DNA of 64,000 bases from Euryarchaeota archaeon UBA103 (GTDB lineage: Archaea > Thermoplasmatota > Poseidoniia > Poseidoniales > Thalassarchaeaceae), in assembly GCA_002506825.1 (NCBI GenBank), contig DAYH01000031.1:98370-162369 (forward strand), given 5' to 3'. Positions 1 to 7,988 of the stretch are shown piece after piece (position 1 is the stretch's first letter; each line of letters starts with the position of its first letter). The notes under the pieces were generated by a model that did not search any database, was not told the DNA's origin, and worked only from the letters and a program-made list of their open reading frames with translations. A program made the translations under genes and the position numbers.

Positions 1-352
1 GTGCGCCGATAGTTTTAGGCAGAATTTCACTCAGTAATAGAATTGCCAATGTTAACACTGCTGCGGCCACATGTACAATTGTACCACCGCCGAACTGTGT
101 TTGTACTTCAGCGCCTACGCCCAATGCTCCAACCGTGTGCGCAATGGTGTTAAGAGTCAATATTGCTGTTAGCGGCCTTTCGGGATCGTCTTTCCATTGT
201 GACCACAAATCACTGACCTTTGGGTGGGTATCTTTGAGAGCGGCTATGTGACCATGACTCGTGGAAAGCAATACAGCTTCAAGAATACTGCATAAGAAGG
301 ATGCTCCCAGAGCTAGTCCTGAATAAGCTATTATTAGCGTGTAGTCTACCAA
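1..352 (-). CDS. CNNM/HlyC-type (DUF21) membrane protein, partial
   Basis: The first 117 residues are visible and the rest lies off the left edge. I translated this reading frame by eye. It shows three signatures of the CNNM transmembrane domain (DUF21; CorC/HlyC and CNNM magnesium-transport family): an N-terminal hydrophobic segment with CSILEAVLLS, the LTLNTIAHTVGALGVG segment, and SEILPKTIGA, equivalent to the family's GEILPK. The start is a TTG at 350-352. A TAG codon lies directly upstream in frame, and GAGGAAAG just before it can serve as a ribosome binding site, so no longer start is possible. The family acts in the cytoplasmic membrane, with roles proposed in Mg2+ or other cation efflux. 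Whether CBS and CorC domains follow cannot be seen. It is divergent from metG. Confidence 0.8.
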   Translation of the reverse strand, partial: MVDYTLIIAYSGLALGASFLCSILEAVLLSTSHGHIAALKDTHPKVSDLWSQWKDDPERPLTAILTLNTIAHTVGALGVGAEVQTQFGGGTIVHVAAAVLTLAILLLSEILPKTIGA

Positions 353-431
353 CTATCTTTCCTCACTTTTGAGCGAAAATTAAACATGTGCGCGACACGA
401 ATGACTGCTCCTGATTGCCTTACGACCGATT

Positions 432-444
432 GCGACATAAATAG
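432..444 (+). promoter_or_regulatory. Candidate TATA box for metG
   Basis: The AT-rich box CATAAATA (434-441) lies about 26 bases upstream of the GTG start of metG. At normal archaeal TATA-to-start-site spacing, the transcript would begin at or very near the start codon, so it would be leaderless. This is inferred from position and composition only. Confidence 0.35.
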
Positions 445-463
445 GTGACTGACCGCTCACTAT

Positions 464-2665
464 GTGCCGGAGCCGGAATATGTCACTATTTTCATGGCCT
501 GGCCATATGTCAATGCGCCTTTACACCTAGGTCATGTGGCTGGGAATTGTCTTCCAGCTGATATACAGTATAGGTACGAAAGGGCGAGGGGGCGCAGGGT
601 ATTGATGTGTAGTGGATCTGACGAGCATGGGACCCCTATCACCATTACAGCCGAGCAACAGGGTGTAACGCCGCAAGAAATAGTAGACAAATACCACGAG
701 ATGGCTCTTAAATCCCTAAGTGAGCTTGGTTGTGCATGGCCACAGAACATTGATTCCAGAGGAGTAGAGTATGGTGGAGCACTATACAATAGAACATCTG
801 ATTCAAGACATAAGGAATTGGTTAGCGAGGTTTTCACAAAATTATTGGACTCCGATCTATTAGAGAAGCAGACTATGAAGCAATACTGCTCTATTGCAGA
901 AGATAAAATAAGATTTCTGCCAGATAGATATGTAGAAGGTACTTGTCCGGTTTGTGGTCAAGATGAAGCGAGAGGTGACCAATGCGATGAATGTGGTTCA
1001 ACGTATGAGGCACATGAATTACTAAATCCCATTTCTAAATTGGATCCGGGGGCCGCTATTGAGGTCAGGGATACTGATCATTTCTTCTTCAAGTTAGATA
1101 AGTTTCAAGAGAGCCTCGAGAAGCACGCATTGAGTAGACAGGGAATTTGGAAACCTAATGTTCGCTCAATGACGAAAAACTGGCTAAACATGGGACTCAG
1201 GCCACGGGCTGTGACTAGGGATATAGAGTGGGGAATTGATATTCCACTAGAAGGACCTGAATGGTCATCAAAGAGTGTTTATGTATGGTTTGAAGCCGTG
1301 CAAGGGTACTACACCTGTGCAAGGATATGGTCAGAGAGATACGCAACTAGCAACAATCATCCAGATGGTGAAGAAGCGTGGGAAAACTGGTGGAGAATGG
1401 ACGATGAGGGGAGGTCCCCGAAGCATATCTACTTCATGGGCAAGGACAACATCCCATTTCACACAATTATTTGGCCGGCACTAATTATGGGAATTAATGC
1501 ATCAGAAAAGGGAAAATCAATCACTCATGAGATAACAGAAGGCGATTTAACACTAGAATCCAATGTTTCTTCTAATGAATATCTGATGCTCCAGGGAGGT
1601 CAATTTAGCAAGAGCAGGAAACATGCCGTATGGCTGCCTTCTTTCTTGGAGAGATATGATGCTGATTGCCTGAGATATTACCTATCTATCAATATGCCAG
1701 AAACACATGATACCGATTTCAGGTGGGAGGAATTCGTAGATAGGGTAAACAATGAGCTTATTGGAACCTATGGGAACTTTGTACATAGAGTAATGACACT
1801 ATCTCACAGATTAGCTAGTGGAGATGGGAATCCACTATCTGTTTATGATGAAATAGGGAATCACTCTGAAATTATCTCGCAGTGTGATGATTTGGTTCGA
1901 TCAGCTATGGATTCAATGGAAAGGCAGAGGTTCAAAGAGGCACTAAGATCACTGATGTCAATTGCACAGATTGGCAACCAACTACTGCAAAGATGCGCCC
2001 CCTGGAAGTATCTAAATTCTGAAGAATCACAGGAAAGGTCTGACTCACTCTCCGGCCTCTCCCTATCATGGAGACTATGTAGAACTCTGGCGATATGCAT
2101 GAGGCCGTTTATGCCATTTCAATCTGAAAGACTATGGAAAATGCTCGGTGAGGATAGTGAATTGGATATTCAACTATGGGATGATTCGATGGATTATTCT
2201 GGAGATCTTCTGTGGAACGAACAAAAACCAGAGCCACTATTCTCTAGGCTAGACCTCGATGAAATATTATCATATGAAATGTCACTAGCCAATGATATTA
2301 ATGATGACCCCGTCGAGGATTCTGAAGAAGGAGTTGATTACATAGATTTTGATGATTTCATGAAGGTTGAGATGAAGACTGGGAAGGTAATATCTGTCGA
2401 AGAGCACCCCAACGCTGACAAACTGTATGTAGTAACAATCCAAGATGGCCCGAATTCTACTAGAACTGTGTGTGCAGGGCTAAAGGAATATTACGATCCC
2501 ACAGATTTAGAAGGTATGAACGTCGTATTTGTAGCTAACTTGGAGCCGAGAAAACTCAGAGGGGTGATGTCCGAGGGAATGCTACTTGCCGCAGATGACG
2601 GTGAAGGGAATGTATGTATTCTGACTACCAAAGGCGACATTGACTCTGGCTCAAGAGTTAGGTAA
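464..2665 (+). CDS. metG: Methionyl-tRNA synthetase with C-terminal tRNA-binding domain
   Basis: Class I aminoacyl-tRNA synthetase that charges tRNA(Met) with methionine in the cytoplasm. The HIGH motif appears as HLGH at residues 21-24 within WPYVNAPLHLGH. A zinc-knuckle region has CPVCG and CDECG, and the KMSKS loop appears as FSKSRK. From about residue 627 an EMAPII/Trbp111-like OB-fold domain follows (DFMKVEMKTGKV, HPNADKLYV). At 733 residues this is the long form with the tRNA-binding domain fused. The start is GTG at 464. An ATG at 462 is in another frame, and the first codons lead straight into the conserved N-terminus. It is divergent from the CNNM-like gene and convergent with the membrane protein at 2670, with a four-base gap. 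Confidence 0.97.
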   Translation: MPEPEYVTIFMAWPYVNAPLHLGHVAGNCLPADIQYRYERARGRRVLMCSGSDEHGTPITITAEQQGVTPQEIVDKYHEMALKSLSELGCAWPQNIDSRGVEYGGALYNRTSDSRHKELVSEVFTKLLDSDLLEKQTMKQYCSIAEDKIRFLPDRYVEGTCPVCGQDEARGDQCDECGSTYEAHELLNPISKLDPGAAIEVRDTDHFFFKLDKFQESLEKHALSRQGIWKPNVRSMTKNWLNMGLRPRAVTRDIEWGIDIPLEGPEWSSKSVYVWFEAVQGYYTCARIWSERYATSNNHPDGEEAWENWWRMDDEGRSPKHIYFMGKDNIPFHTIIWPALIMGINASEKGKSITHEITEGDLTLESNVSSNEYLMLQGGQFSKSRKHAVWLPSFLERYDADCLRYYLSINMPETHDTDFRWEEFVDRVNNELIGTYGNFVHRVMTLSHRLASGDGNPLSVYDEIGNHSEIISQCDDLVRSAMDSMERQRFKEALRSLMSIAQIGNQLLQRCAPWKYLNSEESQERSDSLSGLSLSWRLCRTLAICMRPFMPFQSERLWKMLGEDSELDIQLWDDSMDYSGDLLWNEQKPEPLFSRLDLDEILSYEMSLANDINDDPVEDSEEGVDYIDFDDFMKVEMKTGKVISVEEHPNADKLYVVTIQDGPNSTRTVCAGLKEYYDPTDLEGMNVVFVANLEPRKLRGVMSEGMLLAADDGEGNVCILTTKGDIDSGSRVR

Positions 2666-2669
2666 TTAC

Positions 2670-3521
2670 CTAGCTATCATCTGAGTCATCATCAAGATCT
2701 ACGCGCGACTCTGCATATTCTGCCATTGACTCTAGCCTTTGCATAAACCTTGATTTGGAGTTTGCATCTGCGGATGTGGTAGTCTTGACTAGCCAAATAC
2801 CTCCGAACGCAACTTCCCACAGGCCAAGAGAATCCGCCCTAGTCCTTCTAAAGATATAGTCCATTAGTGGAATCAGTATCGATGAGAGGCATATTGCAAT
2901 GAACGCATTCATGAAGTCTCCTCCTTCAATACCGGAACTGTCTCCGAGCATAGAGATTCCAAAAAATACGCCAAGAAGGAAGATGAAGTATGATGCTATA
3001 GTAGTATTCTTGAGAGAGTGATAAATGAAAGTGGCGTTATCTCCTCTTGAATTAATGAATTGTGTACGGGATATTACATTCCCCATAGAGCGTTTGAACC
3101 TGATGGGCATTACTAACAAATTGAAGACGGAGAGAAGTAACGCTACGGAGAGGAACAGTGTCGTAGGAATCTCAACGAGAGCGAATGCGACGAATATTGC
3201 TATTATGATACCGAAGTTTACTGCGAAGTCTATGAATAACCTCAGAGATGACCGCGCACTACCTACTTCCTCATATCCTTCTGGTATGACTTTTGGTTCC
3301 GCCTTGGGTCTTTTCTGCCGGGGGGCCCTTGACTTCCTGGGCTCATTCTTCTTTGACGCCTTAGCTTCCTTCTTCTTTGACGCCTTAGCTTCCTTCTTTT
3401 GGGCGCGCCTTGATTTGGCAACTACTGGAGCTGGTTCGGCCTTGACAGGGGTTGGTTTGGTAACCACTTCTTCTTTCTTGTCTTCTTCTGAAATTTTTCC
3501 TGCCTTTTCCAATAGCCCCAT
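2670..3521 (-). CDS. Membrane protein with Lys/Ala-rich N-terminal tail, possibly RDD-like
   Basis: I do not recognise a specific family. The 283-residue protein starts with a charged tail of about 90 residues, rich in Lys, Ala, Glu and Pro, including a duplicated KKEAKASK segment encoded by a tandem 24-bp DNA repeat. A hydrophobic region follows with about four membrane segments (two starting near RLFIDFAVNFG, then FIFLLGVFFGI and FIAICLSSILI), and the C-terminus is acidic (DLDDDSDDS). The RLFIDF start of the first segment is loosely RDD-like, a weak hint only. The ATG at 3519-3521 is close behind the next gene upstream on the same strand (3544-4332), so the two may be co-transcribed. The tail looks cytoplasmic and may bind nucleic acid or ribosomes; that is inference. 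Confidence 0.6.
   Translation of the reverse strand: MGLLEKAGKISEEDKKEEVVTKPTPVKAEPAPVVAKSRRAQKKEAKASKKKEAKASKKNEPRKSRAPRQKRPKAEPKVIPEGYEEVGSARSSLRLFIDFAVNFGIIIAIFVAFALVEIPTTLFLSVALLLSVFNLLVMPIRFKRSMGNVISRTQFINSRGDNATFIYHSLKNTTIASYFIFLLGVFFGISMLGDSSGIEGGDFMNAFIAICLSSILIPLMDYIFRRTRADSLGLWEVAFGGIWLVKTTTSADANSKSRFMQRLESMAEYAESRVDLDDDSDDS
3346..3398. repeat. Tandem 24-bp repeat, about 2.2 copies, within coding sequence
   Basis: Two exact copies of a 24-bp unit (3346-3369 and 3370-3393) are followed by a five-base partial copy. The repeat is in frame and encodes the duplicated Lys/Ala segment of the N-terminal tail of the protein at 2670-3521, so copy number could vary by slippage without shifting the frame. 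Confidence 0.85.
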
Positions 3522-3543
3522 ATTCGCACCTCAATAATCTAAT

Positions 3544-4332
3544 CTATGTATAAATCTCGCCCATCTCTTGATAGATTGCAAATCCTGGTGAAGCCACGAA
3601 GTCTCCTATCTTTTCCTCGGGGAGCTCCCCCAAAACTCTGTTTATCATAGAGAAGAATTCTTCTTTTGTGTCATCATCGCAATTGGTAGGGCTCTCACCG
3701 ACGCTCTGGAAGAGGGGGAAGTCATCCGATGAGACAAATGAATCAATGAAATCTTCATCCATATCTCCGAGAAGATTATTCACGATTTCAAAGAATCTCG
3801 GGAATATGTCCTCATGATCATCCTCAGAATCAATATCATCTTCATCTTCAAATTCATCATCGGGTCCTGAAATTAGCTCTACTGTTGGCTTTATTGAAAG
3901 AAGATCTTGCTGTTGCTTCTTTCTAAGAACAATAATCTCCCTGTCCAATTCTGATCCAAATCTATCTGAGAACCTGTCCATTAGAGAACCTACTTGGCCA
4001 GATGAGATCCTATCTATGTGACCATACATGCTATCCCTGCTATCCGCAGGGGTTGCATCGCCCTCGGTTTTTCTCTTCTCCCAGTGAGAATGAAAGTCAT
4101 TCATTGATTCCTCAACGGAGGATGGCTCTGCATCATTTCCAGTTTTATCAGCAGGGGGGTTATCGACAGCTGAAGGAGGTGGTGGTGGAGGCGGGGGCAT
4201 TGGTGGCGGCGGGGGCAAATTAATCCCAGGAGGTGGTGGGGGCAAGGGCATTCCATTGGGCCCTACCAAGGATTCGTCATCGTCCGGCATACTCGTCTCA
4301 GTTGATTTCCGGGACTCTACACTATTCAACAT
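3544..4332 (-). CDS. Unknown protein with poly-proline tracts and acidic body
   Basis: No family is recognised. The 262-residue protein has an N-terminal region with three proline runs, of about five or six, five and eight residues, separated by short linkers (PGINL, M). A helical Glu/Arg/Lys segment follows, then two similar acidic blocks, each with phenylalanines (roughly FPRFFEIVNNLLGDMDEDF and EEFFSMINRVLGELPEEK). The two blocks look like an internal duplication of about 45 residues. There is no signal peptide or membrane segment, so it is probably cytoplasmic. The ATG at 4330-4332 is kept; another in-frame ATG lies 15 codons in. Poly-proline runs resemble FH1 or WASP-like ligand segments, but no actin-binding motif was seen. 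Such runs normally stall ribosomes and depend on IF5A. Confidence 0.6.
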   Translation of the reverse strand: MLNSVESRKSTETSMPDDDESLVGPNGMPLPPPPPGINLPPPPPMPPPPPPPPSAVDNPPADKTGNDAEPSSVEESMNDFHSHWEKRKTEGDATPADSRDSMYGHIDRISSGQVGSLMDRFSDRFGSELDREIIVLRKKQQQDLLSIKPTVELISGPDDEFEDEDDIDSEDDHEDIFPRFFEIVNNLLGDMDEDFIDSFVSSDDFPLFQSVGESPTNCDDDTKEEFFSMINRVLGELPEEKIGDFVASPGFAIYQEMGEIYT

Positions 4333-4362
4333 TCTGTGATTAAGTATGTCTAAGTGCCTGCA

Positions 4363-5535
4363 TTAGTGCATGATTGCCCAACCTTTGAGCCCCAAGAAAG
4401 TTGCCATTGATTCGTGAACCTCGAACAAATCTCCAGAAGAACCGGAAACCTCCTGTCCTGATATCCTAGTAGTCACATCATCTACGATTAACTCAACTTT
4501 ACAACTATTCTGAGTACTAAAAACAGAAGATTCTGACATAGCGTCAAATGAGTTGCTCCTTCCAGGCTCCAGTCTAGAAAGAGGGAACTCGGTAACTCTC
4601 AATCCAGATTTACCATGTAGGCTTCCAATCCATCTGATTACCCTCTTGACATCGACTGTAACATTTTCATCAGTCTCTCCAACAGCTAGTGGGGCCCCTT
4701 TCACTAGTTCCCAAAAGGCCTCATTGAGTCTTTTAGTTGTGAAAACAAGTCTGGCATTATCCTCTCTTAATCTATCTATTCTGCCTCCGGCGATTGATTC
4801 GGATGCTAATTTCTTAATCTGATCCTTGGAACAAGAAAAATTTCTAGATTTCAAACTAGAATGTAACTCATTTATTGATTCGGTGGAGTTTTCACCGGTA
4901 GAGATATTTGCAAGGGAGTTCACTACTTTATCGAAACCGAGATCAATTCTCTCAGACCATCCGATATTTGGACCGGACATTACTGATTGAACGTCTATTC
5001 CTACACCCGTGATATAATTCACTAGTTCCCTCCTAGCATTAGAATCTAGATGCATTAGAGATGGGTCCCTGACATGGATGTGGAAACCTCTATGCCCAGA
5101 GAATGTTGTCTGCACATACTTTTCATCAAATCCGAACTCAGGCTCAAGGAAGTCTGACCATAGGCTCCAAGCCTGTTCCTGAATTTTCTCCATCATTCCA
5201 GGAAAGTCATTATCGGAAACGCCGGGCAGATGATCCCCGTCCAAATCAAAAATCAAATCTGCACCTAACCAACCCTTCTCCATCATTTTTCTTTGACTAG
5301 GGTCGTTGTAATATGCAGTGCTGTGGAAGCATGAATGGGGCGATCTTGTTTGCAGATACCTGAGTAAATCATCTTTAGTTGGTAACGCTCGATGCCTATC
5401 TGGGGGTTTGGACCCCCATGGGATGAACATCCATTCTCTAGAGCGAAGTCTCGGTGGCGTCCATAAATCACTAGTGGATAAGGAACGATAGTAGTCCCCA
5501 AATCTAAGTGCGTACCTACTCCATCCAACGGCCAC
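4363..5535 (-). CDS. priS: DNA primase small (catalytic) subunit
   Basis: Archaeo-eukaryotic primase catalytic subunit, which makes RNA or DNA primers for replication with PriL. The metal-binding motif is DLIFDLDGDH, with D97 and D99 as the DxD pair, and the SGHRGFHIHVRD motif of the nucleotide-binding site follows. Its 390 residues are typical for archaeal PriS. The start is GTG at 5533-5535; no ATG lies near the beginning in this frame, and the early FIPWG and YRSL region fits the family N-terminus. PriL is not adjacent. The poly-proline protein lies just downstream and a small unknown gene just upstream, all on the minus strand, so a small operon is possible. Confidence 0.93.
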   Translation of the reverse strand: MAVGWSRYALRFGDYYRSLSTSDLWTPPRLRSREWMFIPWGSKPPDRHRALPTKDDLLRYLQTRSPHSCFHSTAYYNDPSQRKMMEKGWLGADLIFDLDGDHLPGVSDNDFPGMMEKIQEQAWSLWSDFLEPEFGFDEKYVQTTFSGHRGFHIHVRDPSLMHLDSNARRELVNYITGVGIDVQSVMSGPNIGWSERIDLGFDKVVNSLANISTGENSTESINELHSSLKSRNFSCSKDQIKKLASESIAGGRIDRLREDNARLVFTTKRLNEAFWELVKGAPLAVGETDENVTVDVKRVIRWIGSLHGKSGLRVTEFPLSRLEPGRSNSFDAMSESSVFSTQNSCKVELIVDDVTTRISGQEVSGSSGDLFEVHESMATFLGLKGWAIMH

Positions 5536-5572
5536 GTTACCTAGGGGAGACTGTTATTCAAGAAGGTGCCCA

Positions 5573-5770
5573 TCATTCCAAGGGAAGCTTGGAGGGGACT
5601 TCGCGTGAATCGGTAGCTGAACCCTGACCGATTAATTCGACATATGCCTCATAGCAGACATATTTGTCATCTACAACTATAGCTTCTGCAAAAGTGATTG
5701 GCTTTCCGGTTACAGAGCAAATTGGACCAAGTTGGCCAGTGGCTATGGATAGCTTATCGGGATCAGGCAT
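5573..5770 (-). CDS. Small unknown protein (65 aa)
   Basis: No family is recognised. The protein reads through ICSVTGKPITFAEAIVVDDKYVCYEA, with two cysteines and a TGKPI turn. This could be half of a zinc-ribbon or treble-clef-like fold, but a full four-ligand site is not visible. The ATG is at 5768-5770. It lies 37 bases upstream of priS on the same strand and is divergent from mqnD. Codon use and tight packing support a real gene. Confidence 0.5.
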   Translation of the reverse strand: MPDPDKLSIATGQLGPICSVTGKPITFAEAIVVDDKYVCYEAYVELIGQGSATDSREVPSKLPLE

Positions 5771-5858
5771 GATTGTACGTTAAGGTGGTGATTATTCACT
5801 CTTGCTACAGAGAGTTTTGACACGGAGGAATTTTGAATCGGCTTGCATGCGACGGCAC

Positions 5859-6716
5859 ATGAGTGATACGCCCCCGTACAAGGTTGGACATTCCCCGGAC
5901 CCCGATGATGCATTCATGTTTCATGCCATGACAACGGGTGCAATAGATACTGGCGGTAGGAAATATGAACACGTTCTACTTGATATTGAGACGCTAAACA
6001 AGCATGCCATGAATGGGGATTACGAGGTTTCTGCAGTCAGTATACACTCATTTCCAGATATTTCTGATAATTATCACTTAATGAATTGCGGCGCTTCTAT
6101 GGGAGAGGGTTATGGGCCAATGATAATTTCCAGAGAAGATATGACTATTGAAGAAGCAAAGAGCAAAGTTTTCGCCATACCTGGTATTGGAACAAGCGCA
6201 TACCTGTCTCTAAGATTAGCTCTGGGAGATGTTGAGTATCGAGTCGTGCCATTTGACGAAATTATGCCATCCGTGAAAAGGGGTGATTATGACGTAGGAG
6301 TAATAATTCATGAAGGTCAACTAACATGGAAAGACGAAGGGGTTAATCTTGTATTAGATCTGGGAATTTGGTGGAACGAAAAGACAGGTTTGCCATTGCC
6401 ATTGGGTGGCAATGTAGTAAGGAAAGATCTCGGGATAGATATGTGTCAAAAAATCACTGAAGATGTGAAAAATAGCATTGAGCACTCCCTCTCAAATCCC
6501 AAAGATGCATTAAAATTCGCTAAAAAATGGGGCAGAGGGATAGATGACGATACAAATGAAGAGTTTGTCGGAATGTACGTGAATGATAGGACTCTTGATT
6601 ATGGGGAGGATGGAAGGGACGCTATTCGATTATTCCTCAGGAAGGGGCAGGAGATTGGTATGGTTAGATCAGATTTGGACGTAGACTCGATTGTTTTTGT
6701 TGGTTCGGGTGAATGA
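5859..6716 (+). CDS. mqnD: 1,4-dihydroxy-6-naphthoate synthase (futalosine route)
   Basis: MqnD converts cyclic dehypoxanthine futalosine to 1,4-dihydroxy-6-naphthoate in the futalosine pathway to menaquinone. The family is related to periplasmic binding proteins but is cytoplasmic. Visible signatures are GHSPDPDDAFMFHAM at the N-terminus, AVSIHSFPDI, the MGEGYGPM segment, and the IHEGQLTW block before the glycine-rich PLPLGGNVV. The chosen ATG at 5859 gives 285 residues, normal for MqnD. In-frame starts at 5847 and 5802 would add a charged tail with no family match. The stop is one base before the HEAT-repeat gene, so the two are likely co-transcribed. MqnA and MqnE follow on the opposite strand. 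Confidence 0.9.
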   Translation: MSDTPPYKVGHSPDPDDAFMFHAMTTGAIDTGGRKYEHVLLDIETLNKHAMNGDYEVSAVSIHSFPDISDNYHLMNCGASMGEGYGPMIISREDMTIEEAKSKVFAIPGIGTSAYLSLRLALGDVEYRVVPFDEIMPSVKRGDYDVGVIIHEGQLTWKDEGVNLVLDLGIWWNEKTGLPLPLGGNVVRKDLGIDMCQKITEDVKNSIEHSLSNPKDALKFAKKWGRGIDDDTNEEFVGMYVNDRTLDYGEDGRDAIRLFLRKGQEIGMVRSDLDVDSIVFVGSGE

Positions 6717-6717
6717 G

Positions 6718-7197
6718 ATGAATGAAAAGAGGCCCGAAGTTAGTGAGTTTGATTCTGTTGATCCGGCACCTCCGAGTTCAATCATTGATGTCTCCAAACT
6801 TAGAGTCACAATATGTGATGAAGAGGAGAAGATGTTTCAGAGGATGAGGGCATTATTCGCACTCAGAAATATTGGAGGAAGAGATTCCGTTGAAGCCTTA
6901 GCGGCTGCCTTTTCATCATCATCTGCACTGTTGAAGCACGAAATAGCATATGTCATGGGGCAAATGCAAGATTCTGCTGCGGTACCGTTTTTGATAGATA
7001 GGTTGGAAGACTATGACGAGGATGTCATGGTAAGGCACGAAGCCGCAGAGGCACTAGGAGCGATAGGAGATAGGGCGGCTCTAGGAGTCCTAGAGAGGTT
7101 CAAAGATGACAAAGATGTTGTTGTTGCAGAGTCATGCGAAGTTGCGCTAGATCTTCTCGAATGGGTGTCTAGTAAAAAGCTGAATTATACTGAGTGA
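6718..7197 (+). CDS. Half-length deoxyhypusine hydroxylase-like HEAT-repeat protein
   Basis: A 159-residue protein of HEAT-like repeats with two His-Glu pairs, at residues 74-75 (LLKHEIAYVMGQMQD) and 107-108 (MVRHEAAEALGAIGD), 33 residues apart. In eukaryotic deoxyhypusine hydroxylase (DOHH) each half carries two such pairs with the same spacing, and all four build a di-iron site. From memory of the human protein, this sequence corresponds to its C-terminal half, including the inter-domain linker (SVDPAPP, residues 13-19), FALRN.GG and SCEVALD. The N-terminal half is absent, because mqnD ends one base upstream. A homodimer could supply four His-Glu pairs. The role would be hydroxylating deoxyhypusine on aIF5A, encoded at 57629-58015. 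The alternative is an unrelated PBS-lyase-type HEAT protein. The ATG at 6718 follows the mqnD stop. Confidence 0.8.
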   Translation: MNEKRPEVSEFDSVDPAPPSSIIDVSKLRVTICDEEEKMFQRMRALFALRNIGGRDSVEALAAAFSSSSALLKHEIAYVMGQMQDSAAVPFLIDRLEDYDEDVMVRHEAAEALGAIGDRAALGVLERFKDDKDVVVAESCEVALDLLEWVSSKKLNYTE

Positions 7198-7988
7198 GGA
7201 TTGAGCCATACTGGAGGCTCGACCATTCCACAGGCTTCTTCTAGGAATAATAAGAGTCCATCGATATCATCTTGAGACATTCTATTTCTTACTTCAGATC
7301 TAAAATAGTCTGCGACCCTGTCTTCTGGAAATCCAAGTTTTTTAGCAGTTCGGGATATTACTGAAGACCTCCAGATTTGATCGTTTTCAAACAGTTCTAC
7401 TTGCTTTATCATTTCAGAATGTGCACGCCTTAAGATGTCCTTAGAAGAGTCCCTTCTAGCTACAAATACTCCAAACACCATTGGGAGTCCGGTTACTTTA
7501 GTCCATTCAGCCCCTAGATCCATTCTCACAAGCTCTGGATGGGAAATAGAAGCTAGAATAGCTCTATCTCCGATGAGGAGGGCTCCATCACATTTTTCCA
7601 ACATAGAATTTATGTCTGGTCCGGTCTCGATGAACTTAGGATCTAACCCACGATTCTTGACTATCCAACTTAGTAATACCTTGGAAGTTGATGAGTCTGT
7701 AGGTAGTGCGATGTCCCTCATATTTTCTATAGGTCGGTTTCCAAATAACAGAACGGAGCCAACCTTTCCATTACTAACAATGCCAATATCTGGGAGTAGC
7801 ATTAGTTCATCACTGTTGGATGCATAGTCGGCAGAGGGAATTGGAGCGGCTATACAGTCCCTCCTCATTATGTGACCAGTTAACCACGCAGGAGGAGCTG
7901 ATAGTATAGTCCATTTGGGATCTATGCCATCGAAAATAGGATCACAATTAGAAAATGATACCCGGCCAATTACGTCCATCCAGCTCAT
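7185..7988 (-). CDS. mqnA: Chorismate dehydratase (futalosine route)
   Basis: MqnA dehydrates chorismate to 3-enolpyruvyl-benzoate, the first committed step of the futalosine menaquinone pathway. Family features are GRVSFSNCDPIFDGI at the N-terminus, APPAWLTGHI, the PSADYASNSDELMLLPDIGI block (family form: S.EYA....Y.LLPD..I), DSSTSKVLL, and GALLIGDRAI. At 267 residues it is of normal length. Its ATG at 7986-7988 directly abuts the stop of mqnE, so the two genes are one transcription unit. Its 3' end overlaps the DOHH-like gene tail to tail by 13 bases. Confidence 0.92.
   Translation of the reverse strand: MSWMDVIGRVSFSNCDPIFDGIDPKWTILSAPPAWLTGHIMRRDCIAAPIPSADYASNSDELMLLPDIGIVSNGKVGSVLLFGNRPIENMRDIALPTDSSTSKVLLSWIVKNRGLDPKFIETGPDINSMLEKCDGALLIGDRAILASISHPELVRMDLGAEWTKVTGLPMVFGVFVARRDSSKDILRRAHSEMIKQVELFENDQIWRSSVISRTAKKLGFPEDRVADYFRSEVRNRMSQDDIDGLLLFLEEACGMVEPPVWLNPHSV

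Noticed and set aside
3025..3537. A 170-residue frame on the plus strand
   Set aside because: It is antisense to the Lys-rich membrane protein, and its apparent repeats come from the 24-bp tandem repeat. The minus-strand frame fits membrane protein composition better.
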